Origin: Amycolatopsis sp. 2-15
Lineage (GTDB): Bacteria > Actinomycetota > Actinomycetes > Mycobacteriales > Pseudonocardiaceae
NCBI RefSeq assembly: GCF_030285625.1
Contig: NZ_CP127294.1
Coordinates: forward strand, 5,366,501-5,430,500
Direction: 5' to 3'
DNA length: 64,000 nt
The position numbers and the translations under genes are program-made. Position 1 is the first letter of the stretch, and the number at the start of each line of letters is the position of its first letter. Below are positions 52,810 to 60,364 of the stretch, in pieces. The notes under the pieces were generated by a model. That model saw only the letters and a program-made list of their open reading frames with translations, searched no databases and was not told the DNA's origin.

Positions 52810-55551
52810 GTGAGCCCGAGTGAGAACCGAACCGTAGTGAACGCCACAGCAGCCACGACCACGGCCGAGCGGCCCCGCCTGCTGCTCATCGACGGTCATT
52901 CGATGGCCTACCGCGCCTTCTTCGCGCTGCCCGCGGAGAACTTCAAGACGAAGACCGGTCAGGTCACCAACGCGGTGTTCGGGTTCACCTCGATGCTCAT
53001 CAACCTGCTGCGCGACGAGGAGCCCACGCACCTCGCGGTGGCGTTCGACCTCTCGCGCAAGACCTTCCGGTCGGAGACGTTCGCCGACTACAAAGCCAAC
53101 CGCAGCACCACGCCCGACGAGTTCCGCGGCCAGGTCGACCTGGTCAAAGAGGTGCTCGAAGTGCTGGGCATTCCGTCGCTGGTCAAGGAGAACTTCGAGG
53201 CCGACGACATCATCGCCACCCTCACCACGCAGGCCGGCGTCGAGAACTTCGACGTGCTGATCTGTACCGGCGACCGCGACGCGCTGCAGCTGGTCAACGA
53301 GCACGTCACCGTGCTCTACCCGAAGCGCGGCGTGTCGGACCTGGTTCGCTTCACGCCCGACGCGGTGGAAGAGAAATACGGCCTCACGCCGACCCAGTAC
53401 CCCGACTTCGCGGCGCTGCGGGGCGACCCCTCGGACAACCTGCCGGGCATCCCCGGGGTGGGGGAGAAGACGGCGGCGAAGTGGATCCGCCAGTTCGGCA
53501 CGCTGGCCGACCTCATCGACCGCGTCGACGAGGTCAAGGGCAAGGTCGGCGACGCGCTGCGCGAGAACCTGACGTCGGTCACCCTCAACCGCCAGCTCAC
53601 CGAGCTGGTTCGCGACGTGCAACTCGACCTGGTGCCCGACCAGCTGGAGCTGCGGCCGTGGGACCGCGACGCGGTGCACCGCCTGTTCGACGAGCTGGAG
53701 TTCCGCGTGTTGCGCGACCGGCTCTTCGCCACGCTCAGCAGCGCCGAGCCGGAGGCCGAGGAAGGCTTCGACGTCTCGGGTGAAGCGCTCGCGCCCGGTG
53801 CGCTCGGCGCCTGGCTCGCCGCGCACACCGGCGAGGGCGAGCCGGTGGCGGTCGCGTTCCGCGCCACGGGCACGTCGATCCGCTCCGACCTGCGGGCGCT
53901 GGCCTTCGCGTGCGCCGACGGTGAAGGCGCGTACATCGACGTCACGGCGATGGACGAGGCCGACGACACGGCGCTGGCCGCGTGGCTGGCCGACGAGAAG
54001 ATCCGCAAGATCGGCCACGACCTCAAGGTGGCGCTGCACGCCGTGCGCGCCCGCGGCTGGACGCTCGCGGGGCTGGTGCTCGACACCGCGCTCGCGGCCT
54101 ACCTCGTGCGCCCCGGCCAGCGCACCTTCGAGCTCGACGACCTGGCGCTGCGCTACCTGCACCGCGAGCTGCGCTCCGAGGCCGCCGAGGGCGACGGCCA
54201 GCTGTCGCTGCTCGACGGTGGCGCCGAGGGTCTGGAGCAGAAGGAGATCTCCGACGAGCTGGTGAAGGCCCGTGCGATCTACGAGCTCGCCGGTGCGCTC
54301 GGCAAGGAGCTGGAGGACCTCGGCGGCGCGAAGCTGCTCGCCGAGCTGGAGCTGCCGCTGCTCGAGGTCATCACCGAGCTGGAGGCCGCGGGCATCGCCG
54401 TGGACGTGGAGCAGCTCACCGAGCTGGAGGCCCACTACCTCGGCCGTGTCACGCAGGCCGCCGAAGAGGCGTACAAGGTGATCGGCAAGCAGATCAACCT
54501 GGGTTCGCCGAAACAGCTGCAGGTCGTGCTGTTCGAAGAGCTCGGCATGCCGAAGACCAAGCGCACCAAAACCGGCTACACCACCGACGCCGAGGCGCTG
54601 CAGAGCCTGTTCGAGAAGACCGAGCACCCGTTCCTGCAGCACATGCTGGAGCACCGCGACGCCACACGGCTGCGCACCACCGTCGAGGGCCTGATCAAGT
54701 CGGTCGCCGACGACGGGCGCATCCACACCACGCTGCAGCAGACCATCGCGGCGACCGGGCGGCTGTCGTCGGTCGACCCGAACCTGCAGAACATCCCGGT
54801 GCGCACGGAAGAGGGCCGGCGCATCCGCGACGCGTTCGTGGTCGGCGAGGGCTACGCCGAACTGATGACCGCGGACTACAGCCAGATCGAGATGCGGATC
54901 ATGGCGCACCTGTCGAAGGACGAGGGCCTGATCGAGGCCTTCAACAGCGGAGAGGACCTGCACACGTTCGTCGCGTCGCGCGCGTTCTCTGTGCCCGCCG
55001 ACGAGATCACGGCGGAGCAGCGCTACCGCGTCAAGGCGATGTCCTACGGCCTGGCGTACGGGCTGTCGGCCTACGGGCTTTCGCAGCAGCTGCGCATTTC
55101 GACCGAGGACGCGAAATCGCAGATGGAGGCGTACTTCAACCGCTTCGGCGGCGTGCGCGACTACCTGCAGTCCGTGGTCGGCGAAGCCGGGAAGACCGGC
55201 TACACGGAGACGATCTTCGGCCGCCGCCGCTACCTGCCCGACCTCAACAGCGACAACCGCCAGCGCCGCGAGATGGCGGAGCGGATGGCGCTCAACGCAC
55301 CGATCCAGGGCAGCGCCGCCGACATCATCAAGGTCGCGATGCTCAACGTGCACGGCGAGCTGGTCAAGGCGAAGCTGCGCAGCCGTGTGCTGCTGCAGGT
55401 GCACGACGAGCTCGTGCTGGAGGTCGCCGAGGGCGAGCGCGCCGAGGTCGAGAAGCTCGTGCGCGAAGGCATGGGGTCGGCCTACGACCTCGCCGTGCCG
55501 CTGGAGGTTTCCGTCGGCTACGGCCGTTCGTGGAACGAAGCCGCGCACTAG
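52810..55551 (+). CDS. polA: DNA polymerase I
   Basis: 913 residues from GTG 52810 (GTG 52837 is an alternative). The 5'-3' exonuclease domain has LLLIDGHSMAYRAFFALPAE, ICTGDRDALQLV and GIPGVGEKTAAKWIRQFG. The middle domain lacks the DxE and other acidic residues of proofreading (PVAVAFRATGTSIRSDLRAL where the first motif should be), as in mycobacterial Pol I. The polymerase domain has motif A TADYSQIEMRIMAHLS (Asp near 689), motif B RYRVKAMSYGLAYGLS and motif C LLQVHDELVLEV. Repair and Okazaki-fragment processing. Its TAG stop is part of the 4-bp target of the adjacent insertion element. Confidence 0.97.
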   Translation: MSPSENRTVVNATAATTTAERPRLLLIDGHSMAYRAFFALPAENFKTKTGQVTNAVFGFTSMLINLLRDEEPTHLAVAFDLSRKTFRSETFADYKANRSTTPDEFRGQVDLVKEVLEVLGIPSLVKENFEADDIIATLTTQAGVENFDVLICTGDRDALQLVNEHVTVLYPKRGVSDLVRFTPDAVEEKYGLTPTQYPDFAALRGDPSDNLPGIPGVGEKTAAKWIRQFGTLADLIDRVDEVKGKVGDALRENLTSVTLNRQLTELVRDVQLDLVPDQLELRPWDRDAVHRLFDELEFRVLRDRLFATLSSAEPEAEEGFDVSGEALAPGALGAWLAAHTGEGEPVAVAFRATGTSIRSDLRALAFACADGEGAYIDVTAMDEADDTALAAWLADEKIRKIGHDLKVALHAVRARGWTLAGLVLDTALAAYLVRPGQRTFELDDLALRYLHRELRSEAAEGDGQLSLLDGGAEGLEQKEISDELVKARAIYELAGALGKELEDLGGAKLLAELELPLLEVITELEAAGIAVDVEQLTELEAHYLGRVTQAAEEAYKVIGKQINLGSPKQLQVVLFEELGMPKTKRTKTGYTTDAEALQSLFEKTEHPFLQHMLEHRDATRLRTTVEGLIKSVADDGRIHTTLQQTIAATGRLSSVDPNLQNIPVRTEEGRRIRDAFVVGEGYAELMTADYSQIEMRIMAHLSKDEGLIEAFNSGEDLHTFVASRAFSVPADEITAEQRYRVKAMSYGLAYGLSAYGLSQQLRISTEDAKSQMEAYFNRFGGVRDYLQSVVGEAGKTGYTETIFGRRRYLPDLNSDNRQRREMAERMALNAPIQGSAADIIKVAMLNVHGELVKAKLRSRVLLQVHDELVLEVAEGERAEVEKLVREGMGSAYDLAVPLEVSVGYGRSWNEAAH

Positions 55552-56492
55552 GGCGTGTCTGACAAACGTCGTGTGTGGCGGCTGGGATGCTGTCGGTCGT
55601 GTCGCGGTTTGAGTTGCTGTCGGATGAGCAGTGGGTGTTGATCGAGGATCTGTTGCCGGTGCGTACCGGTAAGCGGGGTCGTCCGTTTTCGGACGCGCGG
55701 GCGATGGTGGAAGGGATCATCTACCGGTATCGGTGCGGGATCGCGTGGCGGGATGTGCCGGCGGTGTTCGGTCCGTGGCAGACGATCTGGACCTGGCACC
55801 GTCGCATGGCCGGTGACGGCACGTGGGACACCGTGTTGCAGCGGCTGCTGACCGCTGCGGATGCGGCCGGGATGGTGGATTGGGCGGTGTCGGTGGATTC
55901 CACGATCGCGCGGGCGCATCAGCACGCCACCAACATCAGGCGTGTCACAGGGGGCTGGGTCGAACTACACGGATCTGCTCGCCGAGCCGCCTGATCATGC
56001 GATCGGCCGCTCGCGCGGCGGCTGGAGCACGAAGGTCCACCACCTCGTCGACGGGAACGGCCGACCACTGGTGACGTTGGTCGGTCCCGGTCAGGCCGGC
56101 GACGCACCGATGTTTCCGCACCTGATGCGGCACCTGCGGATCCGTCGGGCTGGGCGTGGTCGGGCACGTACTCGTCCCGACCGGGTCCGGGGCGACAAGG
56201 CCTACTCCTCGCGAGCGATCCGCGGGCACTTGCGCACCCGCGGCATCACCGCCGTCATCCCCGAACCTGCCGATCAGGTCGGGCACCGCACACGCCGGGG
56301 TTCACGCGGCGGCCGCCCACCAGCGTTCGATGTCCTCGACTACCGCGGCCGCAACGTCGTCGAGCGCGGCTTCAACCTGCTCAAACAATGGCGTGGCTTG
56401 GCCACCCGCTTCGACAAGCTGGCCATCGTCTACCGCTCCGCCGTACTCCTCCACGCCGTGATCACCTGGACCAAGGCTTTGTCAGACGTGCT
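55552..56492. mobile_element. IS5-family (IS427-like) insertion sequence at the polA stop codon
   Basis: The ends are inverted repeats GGCGTGTCTGACAAA (left) and AGCACGTCTGACAAA (right, read inward), flanked on both sides by CTAG (55548-55551 and 56493-56496), a typical target duplication for this group. The element is 941 bp. It carries a transposase in two overlapping frames. The left CTAG supplies the polA stop and the right CTAG supplies the transposase stop. Confidence 0.93.
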
Positions 56493-56496
56493 CTAG
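55587..56496 (+). CDS. IS5-family transposase, two frames joined by frameshifting
   Basis: Frame A (from ATG 55587 to 55994) begins MLSVVSRFELLSDEQWVLIE and holds CGIAWRDVPAVFGPWQTIWT with the first DDE Asp in WAVSVDSTIARAHQHA. Frame B (ending 56496) continues SNYTDLLAEPPDHAIGRSRG, then GWSTKVHHLVDGNGRPL, VRGDKAYSSRAIRGHLRTRG and RNVVERGFNLLKQWRGLATR with the second Asp and the Glu. The switch falls at the G-run near 55951-55955, as expected for the programmed frameshift of IS427-type elements. All three catalytic residues are present, so it may be active. Confidence 0.88.
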
Positions 56497-56509
56497 GACT
56501 CCGAACGGA

Positions 56510-56549
56510 CCAGAGAGGCTCCTTCCCCGCGGGGAAGGAGCCTCTCTGG
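56510..56549 (+). terminator. 19-bp perfect hairpin, probable original polA terminator
   Basis: CCAGAGAGGCTCCTTCCCC and GGGGAAGGAGCCTCTCTGG pair perfectly around GC, followed by TTACTT. It lies 14 bases beyond the right target duplication of the insertion element, which is where a polA terminator would be if the element were removed (about 10-15 bases after the stop). Confidence 0.85.
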
Positions 56550-56691
56550 TTACTTCGCGTCACTAACGAAATCACCAGGTCGGGCCGGGGGAGAACCCGG
56601 GTGCCGGTGCAGGTGATCTTGAGTCGAGACAACGCTGAGCTTCGCCCACGGGGTCCCCGGCCAAGGGGGATCGGAGAAAGGACGGCGAACG

Positions 56692-57246
56692 ATGGCGAGT
56701 GAACTGCAGAGACGCAAGATCTCCACGGTGTTCGGTGCGATGGATGTCGACGGCGACGGATTCCTCACCGAGACCGATTTCCAGGCGCTCACCGACCGCT
56801 GGACGAAGGCACGCGGCCTCATTCCCGGCTCGCCCCAGGCCACCCGCCTGAGCGAGATCATGATGGGCTGGTGGACCACGCTGCTCGCCGCGTCCGACAT
56901 CGACCGCGACGAGAAGGTGACGCTCGACGAGGTCCTGCTCGTGGTGGACCAGCTGGGGGACATGCCCGATTCGGTACGCGGCACGGCGGCCGCGATGTTC
57001 GAGGCCATCGACGAGAACGGCGACGAGCGCATCTCGCGCGAGGAGTACCGCCGGCTCATCGAGACCTGGAACGGCACGGCCACCGACACCGACACGGTGT
57101 TCCCGGTGCTGGACCTCAACGGCGACGGTTACCTCGCGGCCGACGAGTTCACCGAGCACTGGCTCGAGTTCTGGGCCGGCGACAACGCCGACGCACCGGG
57201 CACCTGGGTGTTCGGCCGGTTCGACCTGCCGCTGGGCGCCCGCTGA
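56692..57246 (+). CDS. EF-hand calcium-binding protein (calerythrin-like)
   Basis: 184 residues from ATG 56692 with GGAGAAAGG upstream. EF-hand loops: DVDGDGFLTETDF (about 18-30), DIDRDEKVTLDEV (about 68-80), DENGDERISREEY (about 103-115) and DLNGDGYLAADEF (about 137-149). Loops 1, 3 and 4 have good ligands at positions 1, 3, 5 and 12; loop 2 has Asp-Asp-Asp with Lys at position 6 and is also plausible. Same size and layout as calerythrin of Saccharopolyspora. Probably a cytosolic calcium buffer or sensor. Confidence 0.93.
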   Translation: MASELQRRKISTVFGAMDVDGDGFLTETDFQALTDRWTKARGLIPGSPQATRLSEIMMGWWTTLLAASDIDRDEKVTLDEVLLVVDQLGDMPDSVRGTAAAMFEAIDENGDERISREEYRRLIETWNGTATDTDTVFPVLDLNGDGYLAADEFTEHWLEFWAGDNADAPGTWVFGRFDLPLGAR

Positions 57247-57301
57247 CGACTTGCGTGCCGCGGCCGCACCTCCGGCGGCCGCGGCACGCGAACGGGGAGA
57301 C

Positions 57302-57802
57302 ATGATGTACGAGATCTCCGATCTCGCGGAGGACGGCGCCGCTGCCGGCGCCGGCTTCTGGCTCCACCAGGCGGCCCTGGCCTGGCGCGCCGCACTCGAT
57401 GTCCGGCTGCGCCCGCTGGGCCTCACGCCGACGCAGTTCCTCCTGCTGTCCGCGGCCGCCCGCCTCGAGCGCACCGCCGGCCCCGCCACCCAGCAGGAAG
57501 TGGCCGAACACGCCGGCGCCGATCGCATGATGACGTCGAAAGTCCTGCGGGCGTTGGAAGTCCGCGGCATGCTCAGCCGCACGGCCCACGAACGCGACGC
57601 CCGCGCCGTCCGCGTCTCCCTCACCCTCGCGGGACGCGACCTGGCGGCCGACGCCGCGGCCGTCGCGGCCGAGTTCGACAGCGCTTTCTTCGGCCCCGCC
57701 GCGGAACGGCTCGCCCGCGAACTCCGTTCCGTCGCGGAGAGCCGCGAAAGGTCTGGACCACTGACGGCGGAGGGTGCCTTGCGGACGGCGCCGAACGGGT
57801 GA
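57302..57802 (+). CDS. MarR-family regulator
   Basis: 166 residues from ATG 57302, with GGGGAGAC directly upstream; ATG 57305 is possible. The winged helix has LDVRLRPLGLTPTQFLLLSA, QQEVAEHAGADRMMTSKVLR, ALEVRGMLSRTAHERDARAV and RVSLTLAGR. Dimerisation helices flank it. Fifty-five bases after the EF-hand gene on the same strand, perhaps cotranscribed; target unknown. Confidence 0.9.
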   Translation: MMYEISDLAEDGAAAGAGFWLHQAALAWRAALDVRLRPLGLTPTQFLLLSAAARLERTAGPATQQEVAEHAGADRMMTSKVLRALEVRGMLSRTAHERDARAVRVSLTLAGRDLAADAAAVAAEFDSAFFGPAAERLARELRSVAESRERSGPLTAEGALRTAPNG

Positions 57803-57876
57803 GTGCGCTGGCCCGGGCTGGTCCACTTTCCCGAAGCGGGCCCAATCCCGGCGGGTCCCCGCGTAGGGTCGCCTGA

Positions 57877-58460
57877 GTGGGTTTCCCGGCCGAGCGAAGA
57901 CGCTGGCGGGTGCGGCTGCGCGACCACGGCGGCCGGATCCACGGCGCGGGCACGATGCTCGACGAGGACCACGTGCTCACCTGCGCCCACGTCGTCGAGG
58001 ACGCCGGCGGCCCCGAAGCCGAGCTGTCCGTGGATTTCGTCGGGATGCGCGAATCCGGCGGCACGGTCGCGAAAGTGGTGCCCGGTGCGTGGTTCCCACC
58101 GGCGCGCGACGAACGCGGGGACATCGCGGTGCTGCGCCTCGCGAACCGGCAACCGGGTTCGCTGGCCGCGCCGCTGCACCGGATGCTTCCCGCCAGGCTC
58201 GGACCACGGGCTCTGGTGGCAGGGTCGGATCGTCGACGAGGGCGGGCCGGGCTGCGAATGGGTGCAGCTCGCCCGGGACCACGAAGCGCACCCCATCACC
58301 GGCGGCTTCTCCGGCGCGGCCGTGCAGGCCGAGGAAGGTGGAGATCAAGTTCGGGGTGAAGCTCAGCGCCGAGGCGGGCGCCGTCATCGCGAAGACCGGC
58401 GTGGAGGGACAGCTCGAGATCAAGCTCAAGTGGCGCCGAGACGGTGCCGACGGGGGGTGA
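57877..58460 (+). pseudogene. Trypsin-like protease remnant fused to a Trypco1-like tail
   Basis: GTG 57877 opens GFPAERRRWRVRLRDHGGRI and continues HGAGTMLDEDHVLTCAHVVE, with the catalytic His (CAHVV), and DERGDIAVLRLAN with the Asp. Near 58185 the frame changes to GLWWQGRIVDEGGPGCEWVQ then HPITGGFSGAAV with the Ser (GFSGAAV). Near 58335 it changes again to KVEIKFGVKLSAEAGAVIAK, TGVEGQLEIKLKW, the end of a Trypco1 (CU044_2847-type) domain. The normal partner gene has thus been joined to the protease by deletion. Not expected to be active. Confidence 0.7.
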
Positions 58461-58489
58461 GACCGCAGGTCCGGTGTGGACGGTCCGGC

Positions 58490-58879
58490 TCAGAACAACG
58501 TCGGCGGTCCCACCGGCGTCGGTTCGGCCAGCGGTGCCAGCTCGGGCACGCGCGCCCGCACGTCGTCGTGGAAGCGGCGGGCCAGCAGCAGCGCGTCGGC
58601 GTTGTCCGGGGTGTGGAGGAAGACCGTGGGGGAGCGGCCTTCGCGCAGCCAGTGCGCCACGGCCTCGGCCCAGGGCAGCCAGCCTCAGAACAACGTCGGC
58701 GGTCCCACCGGCGTCGGTTCGGCCAGCGGTGCCAGCTCGGGCACGCGCGCCCGCACGTCGTCGTGGAAGCGGCGGGCCAGCAGCAGCGCGTCGGCGTTGT
58801 CCGGGGTGTGGAGGAAGACCGTGGGGGAGCGGCCTTCGCGCAGCCAGTGCGCCACGGCCTCGGCCCAGGGCAGCCAGCC
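58490..58879. repeat. Exact tandem duplication of 195 bp
   Basis: 58490-58684 and 58685-58879 are identical by eye over all 195 bases. Copy two is the 3' end of the DUF72 gene; copy one lies beyond its stop. The unit equals 65 codons. A very recent duplication, or an assembly artefact. Confidence 0.95.
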
Positions 58880-59536
58880 GGCTGCGGTCTGCTCGGGGTC
58901 GTCGCGGCCGATATAGCGGACGACGGGGTTCGCGGTGAGGGCGCGGATCCGCCGGGGCATGCGGGGCTTCTTCAGCCACGCCTCTTGTTCGGCTTCGGAC
59001 GTCGGTCGCTGGGCGAACAGCACCGTGGTGTCGAAGGTGATCCATTCGGCGCCGACGCCGGCGAGGACACGTTCCAAGGCCTGGGCGGCGCGCCCGTCTT
59101 CGAAGAACGCGCGGTCGCGGACCTCGACGGCGTAGCGGTACTCGCGGGGCAAGCGCCGCAGGAAACCGGCTAGGGCACCGAGGGCCTCCGGCGAGAACGA
59201 CGGCGGAAGCTGGATCCACAGGGTGTGGGCGCGTTCGCCCAGTGGCTCGATCGCCGCCAGGAACGGGGTCAGCAGCGCGTCGCCGTCGCCGAGACCGCGT
59301 TCGTGCGTGATGGGCTTCGGCAGCTTGAGTACGAACCGGAAATCGGCCGACGTCTGCTCGGCCCAGGTCTCGACCGTGGCGCGCGACGGCGTGGCGTAGA
59401 ACGTCGTGTTGCCCTCGACCGCGTTGCACCACGTCGCGTACGCGCGCAGGCGCTCGCGAGGGGCCAGGGGGTGCGGCAGGAGCCGGCCCTGCCAGGGCGC
59501 GTGCGTCCACATCGCGCAGCCGACGTGGAGTTTCAC
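58685..59536 (-). CDS. DUF72-family protein
   Basis: 283 residues from ATG 59536. A TIM-barrel-like fold with the family's opening MKLHVGCAMWTHAPWQGRLL, AYATWCNAVEGNTTFYATPS, FRFVLKLPKPITHERGLGDG, LWIQLPPSFSPEALGALAGF and YAVEVRDRAFFEDG. Function unknown, although the family is widespread. Its last 65 codons are repeated exactly just past the stop. Confidence 0.92.
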   Translation of the reverse strand: MKLHVGCAMWTHAPWQGRLLPHPLAPRERLRAYATWCNAVEGNTTFYATPSRATVETWAEQTSADFRFVLKLPKPITHERGLGDGDALLTPFLAAIEPLGERAHTLWIQLPPSFSPEALGALAGFLRRLPREYRYAVEVRDRAFFEDGRAAQALERVLAGVGAEWITFDTTVLFAQRPTSEAEQEAWLKKPRMPRRIRALTANPVVRYIGRDDPEQTAAGWLPWAEAVAHWLREGRSPTVFLHTPDNADALLLARRFHDDVRARVPELAPLAEPTPVGPPTLF

Positions 59537-59669
59537 GCCGCCAGCCTAGTGGGGACACCACGGTCAGGTGATTCACCCGCGTCACCCGCCCGGTCAGCGG
59601 TACCCGCGTCACGGCCGCCTCACTTAGCGTGACATGCGTTGGTGTCGATCGATAGCGGAGGACCGAGAG

Positions 59670-59762
59670 ATGATCAAGCGGCTCTTCAAGTTCGTCATGC
59701 GCCACGGCTGCTGCGCCGCGTGCACCGGCAAGGGCTGCGGCTGCTGCGCCAACTGCGGCTGA
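59670..59762 (+). CDS. 30-residue cysteine-rich peptide
   Basis: ATG 59670 with GCGGAGGACC upstream (GGAGG about 9 bases before). The peptide has a basic amphipathic start MIKRLFKFVMRHG and a tail with seven cysteines in seventeen residues (CCAACTGKGCGCCANCG), then TGA at 59760. The CCxxC and CxCC spacing could bind zinc or copper or form disulphides. It lies in the gap between the divergent-facing DUF72 gene and the TetR gene. I do not know a named family for it. Confidence 0.6.
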   Translation: MIKRLFKFVMRHGCCAACTGKGCGCCANCG

Positions 59763-59791
59763 CCCGGCGCGCGAAAGAACCGTCCGGGGTC

Positions 59792-60364
59792 TCAGCCACG
59801 GCCGAGGCCCCGGATCAGCACCATCACCGAATCGCGCACGTCGGCCCGGGTGCGGGTGGGCTGGAAGACCTGCCAGTCGAGCGCGACGACCAGCATCGTG
59901 CCGAACAGGCCCGCCGCCGCGGTCTCGATGGCGACGCCCGCGGGCAGCCGGCCGGCCTCGTCGAGGCGGTACAGCTGCGCCTTCACGATCGAGATGATCT
60001 CCTCGCGCAGCAAAGCCAGCGTGTCGTGCCACTGGCCCGGTGTGCGCCACAGCTCGCTCACCACGATCTGCGAGAACCCCGGGTACTCGGCGATGAACCG
60101 CAGCGTCGTGTCGACCTGCGCTTCGATCACGTCGAGGGGCTCGTCGTCGGTCACAGCCGCGCGCAGGCGCCCGGCCAGCAGGTCGACGCCGAAGCGGAGC
60201 AGGCTGTCGATCAGCCCGTCCTTGGACCCGAAGTTGTAGTACACCGTGCCCTTGGCGACGCCGGCCTCGGTCGCGATCTCGTCCACCGTCAGCCCCACGA
60301 GGCCCCTGCTGGCCGAAAGCCGCAGGGTCGCCTCGAAGAGCCTCCGCTTGGTCGTCTCCCTCAC
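59792..60364 (-). CDS. TetR-family regulator of the YhgE operon
   Basis: 190 residues from GTG 60364, overlapping the YhgE stop by 4 bases. The helix-turn-helix TVDEIATEAGVAKGTVYYNF and GSKDGLIDSLLRFGVDLLAG are near residues 25-63. The C-terminal domain (VDTTLRFIAEYPGFSQIVVS) is of the TetR_C type seen beside YhgE/Pip exporters. It is the third gene of the operon starting at 62969 and probably binds the palindrome at 63008-63021. Confidence 0.9.
   Translation of the reverse strand: MRETTKRRLFEATLRLSASRGLVGLTVDEIATEAGVAKGTVYYNFGSKDGLIDSLLRFGVDLLAGRLRAAVTDDEPLDVIEAQVDTTLRFIAEYPGFSQIVVSELWRTPGQWHDTLALLREEIISIVKAQLYRLDEAGRLPAGVAIETAAAGLFGTMLVVALDWQVFQPTRTRADVRDSVMVLIRGLGRG

Noticed and set aside
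52744..55548. 934-codon open frame on the minus strand across polA
   Set aside because: It is the mirror of the high-GC third-position bias of polA; its composition is Arg/His/Gln/Leu-rich and no family motifs appear.
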